Assembly: GCA_021234155.1 (NCBI GenBank)
Contig: JAJEKV010000001.1
Location: forward strand, 26,835,189-26,899,188
Reading direction: 5' to 3'
Origin: Isoetes taiwanensis
Taxonomy: Eukaryota > Streptophyta > Lycopodiopsida > Isoetales > Isoetaceae
DNA: 64,000 nucleotides
The translations under genes and the position numbers were made by a program. How positions within the stretch are numbered: position 1 is the first letter of the stretch; each line of letters starts with the position of its first letter. The notes under the pieces were generated by a model. That model ran no database searches. It was not told where the DNA came from and saw only the letters and a list, made by a program, of their open reading frames with translations. Positions 10,184-20,899 of the stretch are shown here, one piece after another.

Positions 10184-12180
10184 ATGCATCCTCCTATTTC
10201 TTGTTTCCTTCTGGGTTTAGGATGTACTTCCATGTTCTGACGTAGTTCCATTTATTGATTGCAGCCCGTATCCTGACCAGATCATACACGCTCGACAACA
10301 GTGGAAAGCATTGGGTTGTCCTCAGCGGCCTAAAGGAAACAGGGCTCCCCCGGATAAGTGGAAGACCTTCGAGAAACTCTGCATATATGTTCTTCTAGAA
10401 GGCCAGGAAGATGATGAGGGAGATGATGAAGATGAGAAGAAGAAAAAGAGTACACCAAGAAAGGGCAGGGAATCTCTATCTGACCAATATGACCTCATTC
10501 TCTACAGTGAGGCGGTCTGGGAGAAATGGACTGAGATATGGGCTCTTTGGACAAGAGGCAAGCTTAAGGACAGCAATGGAGAATTGCCAACTAGGCCGCA
10601 CCCAAAGTTGTTCGACAAGCAATTCATGAAAAGGATACAGGGCCTGACGGACAAAGAAACGCTTGATCTGCAGGGCAGAATCCTGGATGGAACAATCCTG
10701 CTAAGAAAGACTAGAAGTTCAAAAATGCAGGACACAAAGGATTACGCCATAGTCCCAAAGAGACGACGTGCGTTGGAAGACGGCATCACAGAGTTTTGCA
10801 ATGTTGCATCCAATGCATACCATGATTTTGATTATTATAAGGAGAAGGCTGCGCTTGATGAGGAAGACATGAAGGAGTTGAACCGGCTATTTCAACCTTA
10901 CATCAACATGAAGCTAAAGCGTAACATCAAAACCCTTCCCTTTCCTGAACGTGCTATGGCACTTCTGAAGCAGAAGCTTGGATTCGGGATGGTCCCATTT
11001 AAGACCGATGATAGCTCCCCTCCCTTCTTAATAACCTTGGGACACAAGGGGTTTGGTGGTCTGGAATTGGCGCCTGGGCCCATGGCACTATTTGCCATCA
11101 ATATGATCGAAGACCCCACCCTATTTTATGAAAAAGCTGACATTGAGCAGTGGTACAAGACGTGTCTGGACATGACCGAGCTGGATACTTTCATTTTGCT
11201 TATCTTTTGCATGTCGGGCAATCAGACAACTGCTGTGTCACAATGGGTAGCTGACATTAACTTCACCAATAGGATCTTGTATTCCATATACGAACTGGAA
11301 CATGAGTGTAGACTTGGCCTGCCGAAGGCACCAAGTTTTGCCAATATAATCTTGGTTATGGTTTCAAGATCGAATGCAGACCTGGACAAGTGGTGGTCTA
11401 GCGAGCACCACTATCTCGATAAGTTCATGATTTCTCAAGAGCATATGGAACCCTGGAAGGGCGGCAGATTTATGGAGGATGTGCCATTGATTGACAAAGT
11501 CAGCACTGATGGTGCGACAGGTCCAATACATAGAATTCCTATCCGGCCAAGAGTTATCAAGTACTTCATAACCAGCTTGGTCGAGGAAGATCAAATTGTA
11601 TGCGAGTGGTACATGAATGGCCTGTTCTCTCAAGGGGCTATGCTGTATGGAATGAAACCAATATCCGTGGTTGGGAATAAGGACATGGTTGAAACCATTC
11701 GGTCATACCTGGACCTGCTTCATGAGCATTTCAAAGAGAGGAAGACAGCTGGAAGCAGTAAGGACGATGATGACGAAGACAAAGCTGACAGCCAGGGAGA
11801 TAAAGATGACGATGTCCAAGGTTTAGAGGAGAATGCTGCGGAACAAATGCTGGAGAATCGGAGATTGAGGTGAGTTCACTTTGCTCTCGGAATGTTTCTC
11901 GACTTGCGAGTCGAGAAACCTCCGAGTCTTTAACTTTTTCCTTTCTCGACTCGTGAGTCGAGAACCTCGTTTCGTAACTGACGTCTTTCATCATTCCAGG
12001 GACATCGAGCGCAACCAATCCGGATCATTGACACTATCACAGGGATCTGTTGGCGGCTCAGTTCATCAGGAGGATACTGCATCCAAAAAAGGCAGTCAAG
12101 AACAAGACAGTGCGGGCAGCAAGAAAGGACCTGAAAGAATAATGATCCCGCATATGGATCCCGATCAAGAGGAAATCTAG

Positions 12181-12857
12181 TCAGAGCCAAACTCAAATTG
12201 GGATCCAGATGCGCCCACCAAGCTTATAATATTTGACGTCAATGGAGTATTGGCTGCAGTATACCACGGTGGTGAAGTCCCTGAGCTTAACACCTCGCAG
12301 AAGCCGACAAAAGTGGGGTCTAAAATCGTGCATCCTCGGCCTAAAGCAAAGGAAATTATTGAATGGTGCCTGCAACGGGGATTCGAAGTGGCCATATGGT
12401 CTTGTATGGCAAAGAAAAATGTTGTCAATGTCCTTGGTGTTCTCGGCCTTCCAGTTTTGAAGTTCAAGTTTGTTTGGGAAATCGAAAGGGTCGAGATGTG
12501 TCAGACCTCGATCCAGCCATCATAAAGGGGAAGCCTATTATGGTGAAAAGGCTGGATAGGGTTTATGAAGCATACCAGGACTTCAACAAACACAACACGC
12601 TGATCATAGACGACTCCGCCTATAAGTGCTATCATAACTCGGACAATACAATCCTTGCCAAGAGTTATCGACCAGAAGAGTATGAAACGGATAGGTGGTT
12701 GTCTTTCAATCTCGTTCCTGTGTTGGCGGAATCCCTGTTTGCCATTCTTGTGGTCGATGTGATTAGGAGCTATCCGAACCTCAAGCAGGTCGATCTAGAG
12801 AGCAGCGCGATCATGAAAGCTATGGACGACAAATATTATGGTGATCAAGAAGAGTGA
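12181..12857 (+). pseudogene. FCP1/NIF-type HAD phosphatase domain, frameshifted
   Basis: Directly after the in-frame TAG at 12178-12180 the frame reads PTKLIIFDVNGVLAAVYHGG, the first HAD motif, then HPRPKAKEIIEWC and VAIWSCMAKKNV (motif II region). The frame is lost near 12477-12490 and the rest continues two bases over as KGKPIMVKRLDRVYE, LIIDDSAYKCYHNSDNTIL (the motif III/IV lysine-to-DDS pattern) to a TGA at 12855-12857. FCP1/SCP enzymes dephosphorylate serine in proteins such as the RNA polymerase II tail and use DxDx(T/V). Here the second Asp is Asn (DVNGV). I believe DVNG variants occur in plant NIF-domain proteins, so catalysis is doubtful but the change need not be decay. It was probably once the C-terminal domain of the upstream protein. 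Confidence 0.7.
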
Positions 12858-12894
12858 CCTCTGCTTTCAGATAGCAAAGTTGTGTGAATATTGT

Positions 12895-13300
12895 AAAGAA
12901 ACGTGAAGAAATGTACTATATTTTGTAATGGATATACTTGTACATTGAGTTTTCGCTGCTTTCTCGACTCCGCGCGAGTCGAGAAAGGCATGCTTGTCCT
13001 ATTGATGAAACCATTTGTATGCTTGTTTGTGTGACTGGATGCAACCATATTCTATAATGATAATGGTTGTACATTGGCTTTCCAGGGCCTTTCTCGACTC
13101 GTGAGTCGAGAAACGCACTGCTTGTCCCGTTCACGAGACCATTTGTATGCTTCCGTGTGTGAATGGATGCAGCCATATTCTAATGAAAATGGTTGTACTT
13201 TGACTTTCCAGGGCCTTTCTCGACTCGCGAGTCGAGAAAGGCGCTACTTCTCACGTGATTGAATGCAGCTATATAGAATGAATGTTCTCCATTGTATTTT
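12895..13300. repeat. 126-bp tandem repeat, three units, each with the palindrome
   Basis: Downstream of the HAD domain, three units share the phrases CTTGTCC, GACCATTTGTATGCTT, GGATGCAGCCATATTCTA, ATGGTTGTAC and CTTTCCAGGGCC, each followed by the palindrome (12959-12987, 13089-13113, 13214-13241). Spacing is about 126-130 bases. The first palindrome is expanded in the centre (CTCCGCGCGAG). The array probably lies in the 3' untranslated region or just beyond it. Confidence 0.85.
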
Positions 13301-13375
13301 GAATTCTCCATTCTTTTCTTCGTTTTGACTAATGGCACCGTAATTGTTAATCATGGACTCTCCTTGCTCCAGGTT

Positions 13376-13867
13376 CAGGCACAGATCCCGCTCACGCACA
13401 GATCCCGTTTAGGCATCACAGAGACCGCTCTAGGCGGCACAAATCCCGCTCAAGGCGGCAGAGATCCTGCTCTGGCACAGATCCTGCTCACGCTACACTC
13501 TTACCCGGCCTTTGGGATAAGCTTGCTCGTGATTGCAGACGCTCGCGATGAAGAAGAGAGGAAGAAAATTTCGAAACTCCAGAAAGCTCAAAGCATCTTG
13601 CAAGCATTGCATGACATCCATGGAGATTGGGGAAGGAGCATATTCGATGAAAAGCTGCGGGAGGAGAGTGGAGAAATCGGGTGGACAGGTCAGCGGGTGG
13701 CCCCCGAGGCACCTTCTCGTGAAGCATTCCACACTCTTCAGGTTGCCCCCAAGGTTTACAGACGGCAAGAAGATGCCCCGCATGTTAATCCCCTAAGGTG
13801 GACCACCTACCACGATGATATAACTGTAGTGACAGCAAGACCGCCATGGTCTCTGCGTCCGATGTAA
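13376..13867 (+). CDS. Unrecognised exon-like ORF after a short repeat
   Basis: A short tandem repeat of GCACAGATCCCGCTCA-type units (13376-13490) is followed by an acceptor-like GTGATTGCAG at about 13539. The open frame from there encodes DARDEEERKKISKLQKAQSI, LQALHDIHGDWGRS and ends PPWSLRPM at 13865-13867. It is charged, with a likely helical start. I do not recognise it. It could be a last exon related to the damaged gene upstream, or simply an open frame. Confidence 0.25.
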   Translation, partial: QAQIPLTHRSRLGITETALGGTNPAQGGRDPALAQILLTLHSYPAFGISLLVIADARDEEERKKISKLQKAQSILQALHDIHGDWGRSIFDEKLREESGEIGWTGQRVAPEAPSREAFHTLQVAPKVYRRQEDAPHVNPLRWTTYHDDITVVTARPPWSLRPM

Positions 13868-13968
13868 AATACATTGTACCTATTCAATTTATTAATAATT
13901 CTTTTTTTCAACTACAACTTTGGTTTCAATCTATAATGAAATTCCTTTGTTTGAGTTGTATTGTTCTT

Positions 13969-14575
13969 GTTCTCGACTCGCTATCCGAGAAAACTGGGAG
14001 AAAGCTTGGACCCACACTAACAGACAAATATTCGAATTATGCACAGTTTTCGAGTCGGAGTTTAATTAAATACGACTTTAAATAACTTTTTATAAATATA
14101 AATTTATGTTTTTGTCATGATAATGTGTAAAATTGTAAATATCTAGATTGTATTAAGGATATCTGCATTTGGAATTACCAAATTTGGAGCAAAACTCAGT
14201 GTTTTTGGTCCCACCCCTCATAGAGTGCGCCAGGACCCAATCCGAGATTTTTGGATTAGCCTCTCGCGCACTGTGTGAGTGGTCAGACCAAAATTGACCC
14301 AACTTGCCCCAATTCTATCCAAATTACATGAAATTTGTTGCAATAGGATCCTTAGAATACACTCTTTAACCTATTTTGCCTATGAATTGCATAGCAGCAC
14401 CTTAGAATCATAGATATTCCCCAACCCAAAAATTTCCCAAAATTAGAGTTTTGTCTATAAATAGGACCACAACCCTCATTTGCACCCTACCCATTTGCTC
14501 CTCACTCCAAGGCAATTTTCCAGCTCCTAAAGGCGCTTCCCCATCTGTTTGACATCCCCAGCTGCTCTAGTAGCA
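13969..14575 (+). promoter_or_regulatory. Promoter-like region with TATA box
   Basis: A decayed copy of the palindrome at 13969-13994 marks the right edge of the palindrome region. Downstream is AT-rich sequence with no coding signal, then TATAAATAG at 14456-14464, a pyrimidine-rich leader and the ATG at 14575. Spacing from TATA to ATG is about 110 bases, normal for a plant or LTR promoter. It does not resemble the 3' LTR at 26282, so I do not call it that element's 5' LTR. Confidence 0.45.
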
Positions 14576-16092
14576 TGGCAACATCTGCATTTAGGCGATG
14601 GTACATCGCCACTGCTCATGTGGCTGAGGCCGACATCAACTTAGTCTTCGCCGTCTTTCAGAAGGAAATTGATGTGGATGTAACCATCAATGCCACTCCC
14701 TATTACCAGGACATTATGGCTGAATTCCATGCAAAGATAGGTCCTTCTCTAGTAGAACTCCCACCTTGCATATGATACTTTGCTCCAAGCATGGTCTACA
14801 ACTCTGCAAGACATACCCAAGATAGACAAGTATTTAGAAAACAAGGCTAGACGCTTGCCTAACTATATGTCAGTATCTGTAAATAGGAGGAGATATTTCT
14901 CTTACACCGCAGCCGTAGCTATTTTTCTATCCCATAGAGCCCAAACCCAGATAGGAGAACCATATGTCCAACCCCTAGACATTGAGCCTATGGCCAGGGC
15001 AGCAGGAGAAGAAGAGCAGATGCTCGTGGAGTACGAAAGGGAAGAGCAGGAGGAAGATGAAGGACGTGGATCAGACATGGAGGACATCATTGACGTCGAC
15101 CCGGCACAAGAAAGGCAGCAAGAAGAGCAGGAACTTCAAAGCTTTGAAGAGGGGCTGAGAACCATGCGGACAGCTCCACCACTTGGGTTAGGCATTACAA
15201 GCTTAACCCCGGTAATCATCCAAGGAGAGGCGTACCTAAGCCTCCACGACATCAAGAACCTTCCAGAGTGCAGGGACAGGGGCTACAGGATAGACGAGCT
15301 CCTACAGCTCCTACATCAACAACCGGACCTCGATAACTTCATCGTCCGGGAGACGAGGACTTTCCTGTCAGCATAAGGGAGGCCCGGACGTACACTGGCC
15401 AAACATCAACAGACATAGAAGCCTACACCGGCATCAGGCAGATGATGTCCCAGCAGGAATTACCCACGAAGGAGGAGTTTTTAGCAATCCAAGAACGAAT
15501 GGGAATTAGGGGGAGATCAACGAGTGCACTCTTACCCAGCACCTCGGCAACAGCACCAGCACCAGCCGATGGCAGCATTAGCTTAGCATCTTCCATGTTC
15601 AGCGACTACAAAGAAATGGTAGAAGTACCGGTCGACGAATATTCCAGAAGACACAGGGCTGCATTCAGATCTGGTGAGGAGGTAGGGCACGACAAAGCCC
15701 TCAGGTTCTATCTACCTTTGCTCATTGATGGAAGGATAGCGGTTATACACTGACAATTCAGCCCACGTGGGGAAGAAGGAGTTTTTATGCTCATTGCTCT
15801 TTCAGGATTCGGAAGACATGCTTGCATGACCCCAAACATCGACCATGTCATCCTTGTCAGGAGGACAATAGCATTAAGCATCTTCGACTTCGGGGTCCCT
15901 TATAGGCGACAGGGCAGGTTGACAGTCACCGCAGCCTATACATCAGACAGAAGGGTTGAAGACTTGGTGACCGCACTCCAAGGAGGCATGGCCACCAACA
16001 TCCTGAGGAACTTAGGGTGAACGATCAGCACAGCCCAAGTGAAGAAATTCTTGGAGGACAACCAAGATTATATCAGAAGACTCCAAGAATAA
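14575..16092 (+). pseudogene. Degenerate ORF upstream of gag, unknown retroelement protein
   Basis: About 500 codons of one ancestral reading frame are scattered over two frames. The start is MATSAFRRWYIATAHVAEAD. A shift near 14770 leads to a segment with NYMSVSVNRRRYFSYTAAVA and a long acidic Glu-rich stretch (about 15000-15150). Another shift near 15365 leads to EARTYTGQTSTDIEAYTG and QQELPTKEEF. Two in-frame TGA codons at 15751 and 16018 follow, and the last segment ends FLEDNQDYIRRLQE at 16090. No zinc knuckle or enzyme motif is seen. It lies between a TATA box and gag of the chromovirus, so it may be an additional 5' gene of that element or a separate decayed element. I do not recognise the family. 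Confidence 0.45.
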
Positions 16093-16293
16093 AACTTAAA
16101 ATTTTCAATTTTCTATGTCTACTTTTGAATGTAAACATAATATATCCATGAATATAAATGTGATATTGATCATGTTCTCTTGATATATTTTGTCCTCACA
16201 ATTATATCATCAAACAAACCAATGCAATGACAAAACAAAGAACTAATCATCAGAGTGTAATCCAACGTGTATGCAGCTAGAGTAGCTAGAAAT

Positions 16294-17402
16294 GTCGAAG
16301 AACAAGGACAACATGAGCAAGACCATATACCAGCAAGGCAATTCCAGCCAAGGAACCTGTACCAAGAGTTCGAGGCACCCCGGAACAAGAAATATCGCAG
16401 ATAAGGTCGGACATCCACGAAATAAGAGCACTGTTGGCAGAAGCGGCACCAATAGGACCAGATCGGAATGTCTAACTACCTGAAACACCGGCCGGCAGAG
16501 CAGTCAAGGCAAAGAAGAGAAGCCGGAGAAGGAGGTCACCCAGCACGGACCCCTCCAACTCAAGTTCCGACTCCGACTCCGAGTCTGATGAGCAGGAGAA
16601 TGAACAACAGGACCGTCGGGAGGGTCCCAACCGTGATAGGGGCAGGGCAGAAGCTGACTATCAGAAGAAAGTTGACTCGGCATTGAGCAATGTGTGGAAA
16701 GCCAGGAATTTAGAGCAGTTCTCAGGGGATAGCAGGTCTGGAATGGAAGTCGAGGCATGGTTAGATGAAATGAGGGAGTATGGAAATGCTTATAGCATGA
16801 AGAACAAGGACAAGGGCAGAGTAGCAACATCCAACCTTAAGGGAGCAGCCAGGATTTGGTGGAAAGGCTATGCCAAAAGCCATGGGTTAAGCAGGGATAG
16901 TTGCAGGTTCAAGAAGTTTGCCAAAGCATTTAAGCGCCATTACGTGCCAAGGGAACACAAGTGTCATATGATGCAGCAGTTCTACAGGTTGCAGCAGGGC
17001 AATAAGACAGTCCAGAAGTACACCGAAGAGTTCATGAGGCTGAGGCTCTATATGCCGAAATTGAGTGAAAAACATGCAGTAGAGGGGTACATTGAAGGCT
17101 TGAATGAGGAGATCAGGAAGCTAGTAAGAGCAATAAACCCCAAGACAGTGTCAGAAGCGGAGTCCAAGGTAGTGAGCTTACAAGGAACAGGACCTCAAGA
17201 GAGTGGGCCGAGGTATCAGTACTATCAGGACAAAGGGAAGGGTACAGGAAGCTACAGCCCAAGAGCAACAAGCCCAGCAGCTAGCAGACCTCAGTACAAC
17301 GCAAGTTCTGGGAAGCAAGGCAACGGAAATTTTGGCAAACAGGATAAGAACCAGGTCAGCTTCAAGGAGCAAGGAGGTGGTTCAACTACTCCAAGGCAGT
17401 AA
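16294..17402 (+). pseudogene. gag of the chromovirus
   Basis: A start at ATG 16294 is followed by frameshifted sequence. From about 16500 the frame of the main ORF reads an Arg/Ser-rich then acidic linker (KKRSRRRRSPS, SDSDSESDEQEN) and then the retrotransposon gag domain: NLEQFSGDSRSGMEVEAWLD, LKGAARIWWKGYAK, HYVPREHKCHMMQQFYRLQQ, YIEGLNEEIRKLV. The C-terminal tail is Gln/Ser/Gly-rich, and TAA at 17400-17402 ends the frame one base out of step with the following zinc knuckle. Gag would form the virus-like particle. Confidence 0.85.
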
Positions 17403-17440
17403 AGCAATTCTTACAGTCCACCCCCAAGGAGAAAAGACAG

Positions 17441-18004
17441 GAATGTATTGAAAAGCAGTTGTGCTTCAGGTGCTTCCAGCCAGGACATTGGACACATAAT
17501 TGCCCATTTGTGATGAACACGGCATTAGCAGAGCTAGGATGGGAGACACCCACGGACGTTGACGAAGAAGATGCTCCCGACTACATCCAGGGTGAGTGCC
17601 ACATCTTTGCCGCTATTGACTCCGAGAATGCTGAAAGTCAGTATCAAGTAATTTCGACGACTGGGAAGGCTCAAGCCAAGTCCTTCATAGTGTTGATAGA
17701 CACAGGAAGTACCCACAATTTTGCCTCGCCAAGGATGGTAGAAATGTTGAAGTTGAAGCCTTTGAAGTCCAAGTCTAGACCGGTTGTATTAACAAGTGGG
17801 GCAATCCGTCATACAGCAGGGAAGAGGATCAACTTCGACATAGACTTGCCAGGTATCAATGTTGGAATGGTAGCAGAGGTGATGAACATCGGCAAGTATG
17901 ACTTGATCATAGGCATAGAATACCTTGGGCCGACTGGAGCTGTGATTGATTGTGGAAAGCGGAAAGTCGTAACCCTTAACAACGTCAGAGGGCAAGGTCA
18001 TTGA
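17441..18004 (+). pseudogene. CCHC zinc knuckle and aspartic protease
   Basis: CFRCFQPGHWTHNCP is a complete CX2CX4HX4C nucleic-acid-binding knuckle. About 70 residues later FIVLIDTGSTHNFASPRMVE gives an intact retropepsin DTG, and YDLIIGIEYLGPTGAVID is the second conserved block. The segment stops at TGA 18002-18004, whereas the homologous polyprotein would run on into RT, so at least one indel separates them. Confidence 0.85.
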
Positions 18005-18032
18005 GATAACAGGTAAAGAGGTCACCCCAATC

Positions 18033-19574
18033 ATGCAATGCATGTCTAGTAAGAAGTTACTTAGATGCTTAAAGAAGGAGCAAGTGGCCTATGTCTTTAA
18101 ACTCGAAGTTGACGAGCAAGAAACAGCGGAAGAGAAAGAGGCCAAAGCATTGAGCAAGCTCCCAAAGCCTATAGCAAAGTTGGTGAAGGAATTCCATGAT
18201 TTGTTCCCAGATGAGATTAAGCAACTTCCACCTTACAGAGGAGTCGAGGGTGAAATAGCACTTGAGCCAGGAACTAAGCCGACAAGCAAGGCGCTCTACA
18301 GGATGTCAACCTAGGAGTTGACAGAATTGAAGAAGCAGAAGAAGGATGGAAGTCTTAGGATGTGCATTGACTATCATCAATTGAACAAGCACACCATCAA
18401 GAACAAATATGCCCTACCTCGATCAAATGATCTGATGGATCAGTTGCAGGGAGCAAAGCTCTTCTCCAAGATAGATTTGAGGCCAGGGTATCACCAGATC
18501 AGAATCAAGGAAGAAGACATCCATAAGTCTGCATTCAGGACGAGATATGGCCATTACGAGTTCACAGTGATGCCGTTTGGATTGTCCAATGCTCCAGCAA
18601 CCTTCATGAGGCTCATGAATGATGTTTTCCGCGAGTTCCTAGATGCTTTCATCATAGTTTTCTGTCATGATATTCTAGTCTACAGCAAATCCTTAGAGGA
18701 GCATACCCAGCACTTGAGGAAGGTACTTGAAAAGTTGAGGAGGCATCAGCTTTTTGCAAAGCTATCCAAGTCTCACTCCGCAACAGAAAGAATGGAGTAC
18801 TTAGGGCATGTAATCGCATCGGAAGGAATCTCCACCGACCCTGCAAAGATTGAAGCGTTAATTGATTGGCCAGCACCAAAAAACACCCATGAAGTGAGAA
18901 GCTTCCTCGGCTTAGCAGGGTATTACAAGAAGTTCGTCAAGAACTTTGCAAAGGTAGCATCTCCATTGACGGACCTCACCAAAGTAGGAAAGATAAAAGA
19001 TTGGGCAAGTCATTGGCAAAAGAAGGCCCATGCAGCATTTGAGACGTTGAAGGAAGCTTTAATGACAGTGCCAGTCTTAGTCTTGCCAGACCCAGCCAAG
19101 GATAAGCTTGTAGCAACAGATGCTAGCAGAATAGCAACAGGTGCAGTACTCATGCAGGAGGAAAGGGTAGTCGCATATGACTCCAAGAAGATGAATGATG
19201 CGGAGCAGCGATACCCAATTCATGACCAAGAGCTCTTGGCCATTGTAAGAGCATTGCGAATCTGGAGACACTACTTGTTGGGAAGAAAGTTCCAACTAGA
19301 CACAGATCACCAAAGTCTCCAATATATCTTCACGCAACCACTCCTAAATTTGAGGCAAAGGAGGTAGATGGAATTTCTCGAAGAGTATGACTTCGAGATA
19401 GTCTACAAGCCAGGCAAGCTGAATGTAGTTGCAGATGCGCTCTCCAGGAAGCCGTTGAAGACAAGGACGCATTGCAATGCCATATCGACCCTCATAAGTG
19501 AGTATAGCAAGAGGATCGAGGAAATGTTGCCATTCGACGTGGGCAAGCCTCTCCAAAGAGGCAAGAACAGATAA
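18033..19574 (+). pseudogene. Reverse transcriptase and RNase H
   Basis: The leader LVKEFHDLFPDEIKQLPPYR precedes RT. A TAG at 18312-18314 and an apparent loss of about 25 codons (the segment between ELTELKKQ and [16 protein letters not shown]) remove part of the fingers. Downstream [16 protein letters not shown] (motif A) and [20 protein letters not shown] (motif B) are normal, but the catalytic F-x-DD-IL box reads [10 protein letters not shown], one Asp replaced by His. The tether and RNase H follow ([15 protein letters not shown], then [30 protein letters not shown]). A TAG at 19365-19367 sits where Trp is usual before MEFLEEYDFEIVYKPGKLN. The enzyme would be inactive. Confidence 0.9.
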
Positions 19575-20899
19575 GGAAAGGGAGGCCTTCAAGAACTATA
19601 AAAAGGAAGGAAACCTCCTATACCATAATAAGTTGTGTGTACCATAATCTTCGGGAGTAAGAAAATTAATTCTCTATGATACACACAATAGCCCCATAGC
19701 CCGGGGGGTGCAGCTAATGTAAGGTATATATGGCATGTGCGTGCACAGGGTTAAAGAAAAAGGCCCTTATACGGTTAAAAACCCACGAAAAAACCCCCTT
19801 ATACGAAATTTTTTAGAAACTCAAAATACACCCCCTACCATATATGTACCCTGAGTTCTATAAATTCAGTCAAACCCCCTACCATATTTGTACAATCAAT
19901 TATCCAAATTTAGCCAAACCCCTTACCATACTTTTAGAATAAGTTTCATAAATCCAGTTACACCTTATTACAAGCCGCTACAAGCCCGTCCACAAGTGCC
20001 CTCGATCAGGTTGTATATACATTTGATTATTTGAGTGACCAAGTTGAGTGTTAAGTAGCTACAGTTTAGGGTTAGCCCGGGTTTAACTTGTGGACAAGGG
20101 ACAATCATAGGACAATCTTAAGATTATTAATAAATGCAAGACCTTGCTTTTGCGCTCTTTCTGGGTGGCAAGGACCTCATTGCAACATGATCTTGATTGT
20201 TAGAACAATGTAATTCATTTATTTGTATTTTAAAAATATATATGCAAAGACAAAATGCCCCCAAAGACTAAACAACAAAGACAAAATGTTCCAAAATATC
20301 CAAAGGATATGTGCAAGTAATGTACAACATCAAATCTTACACAATAAGTTGTTGGAAAAAAAAACTTCATATCTAAGACAGGAGCACATATTATCTTTGG
20401 CAAAAGAACACACACACATATCTAACCACGCTTCCTATAAGACACTGAGTCTTAATGTGAGCAACTTGAATTTAATTCAAATTATATTCTTGACCAAATT
20501 ACCTTGTTTTTATATAATTGTCCATAGTTGGAAGTTTTGTTGTGACAACCTTTGGCATTCCCAAATCAATGCCATTGTCAACTGAAGCACTCAATGACTG
20601 CAACAATAAGCAGAAATGATGTGCCTGTATATACTTGGCACAAAATTAAATTGGATCCTTTAACTAAGACTTTTATAACACAAGCCAATGTAATTGTGAC
20701 AGCAACAACATTCTTTTGAAATAAAGTAGCCTGTTTGTCATTGCCAGCATATGCTGGTGCCTTCAACAAAAGGAATGGTTGCTCCTGATCAATTGCAAGA
20801 ATAAAAGATTCTCTAGTCTAGATTTCTAATGTTTTATAGTCTACATTTCTGAAGATTCTGCAATCGTAATATTCCAGAAATTTGGTTAATCTAAGTCAT

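Larger units (their letters stand above)
8455..12857 (+). pseudogene. ParB/DGQHR-like plus FCP1-type HAD multi-exon gene, damaged
   Basis: The protein starts at ATG 8455 with a basic, nuclear-signal-like stretch (KKRTARADLGSSRTKKRK). The coding reading then changes frame near 8540-8580, 8750 and 8950, so at least three indels or unrecognised introns exist in the first 500 bases. From 8959 the frame is clean: an acidic linker, then DAVLFNHREFNPAHMLEIL and FWVMDGQHSVRAAQVL, which resembles the DGQH-type motif of ParB/Srx-fold and DGQHR proteins. Intron 1 (9717-10264) and intron 2 (11870-11999) have GT-AG ends and join in phase; both contain the palindromes. Exon 2 (10265-11869) encodes about 535 residues of no family I know, with acidic ends. 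Exon 3 reads to TAG at 12178-12180, and the same frame continues directly into a HAD domain. No homologue is known to me for the central region. Confidence 0.65.

Noticed and set aside
12470-12510. Short intron explaining the HAD frame change
   Set aside because: A GT...AG pair would give an intron of only about 33 nt, too short for plant splicing; an indel is more likely.
14150-14575. 5' LTR of the chromovirus
   Set aside because: It has a TATA box but shows no similarity to the 3' LTR at 26282-27815 and has no primer-binding site that I can recognise.
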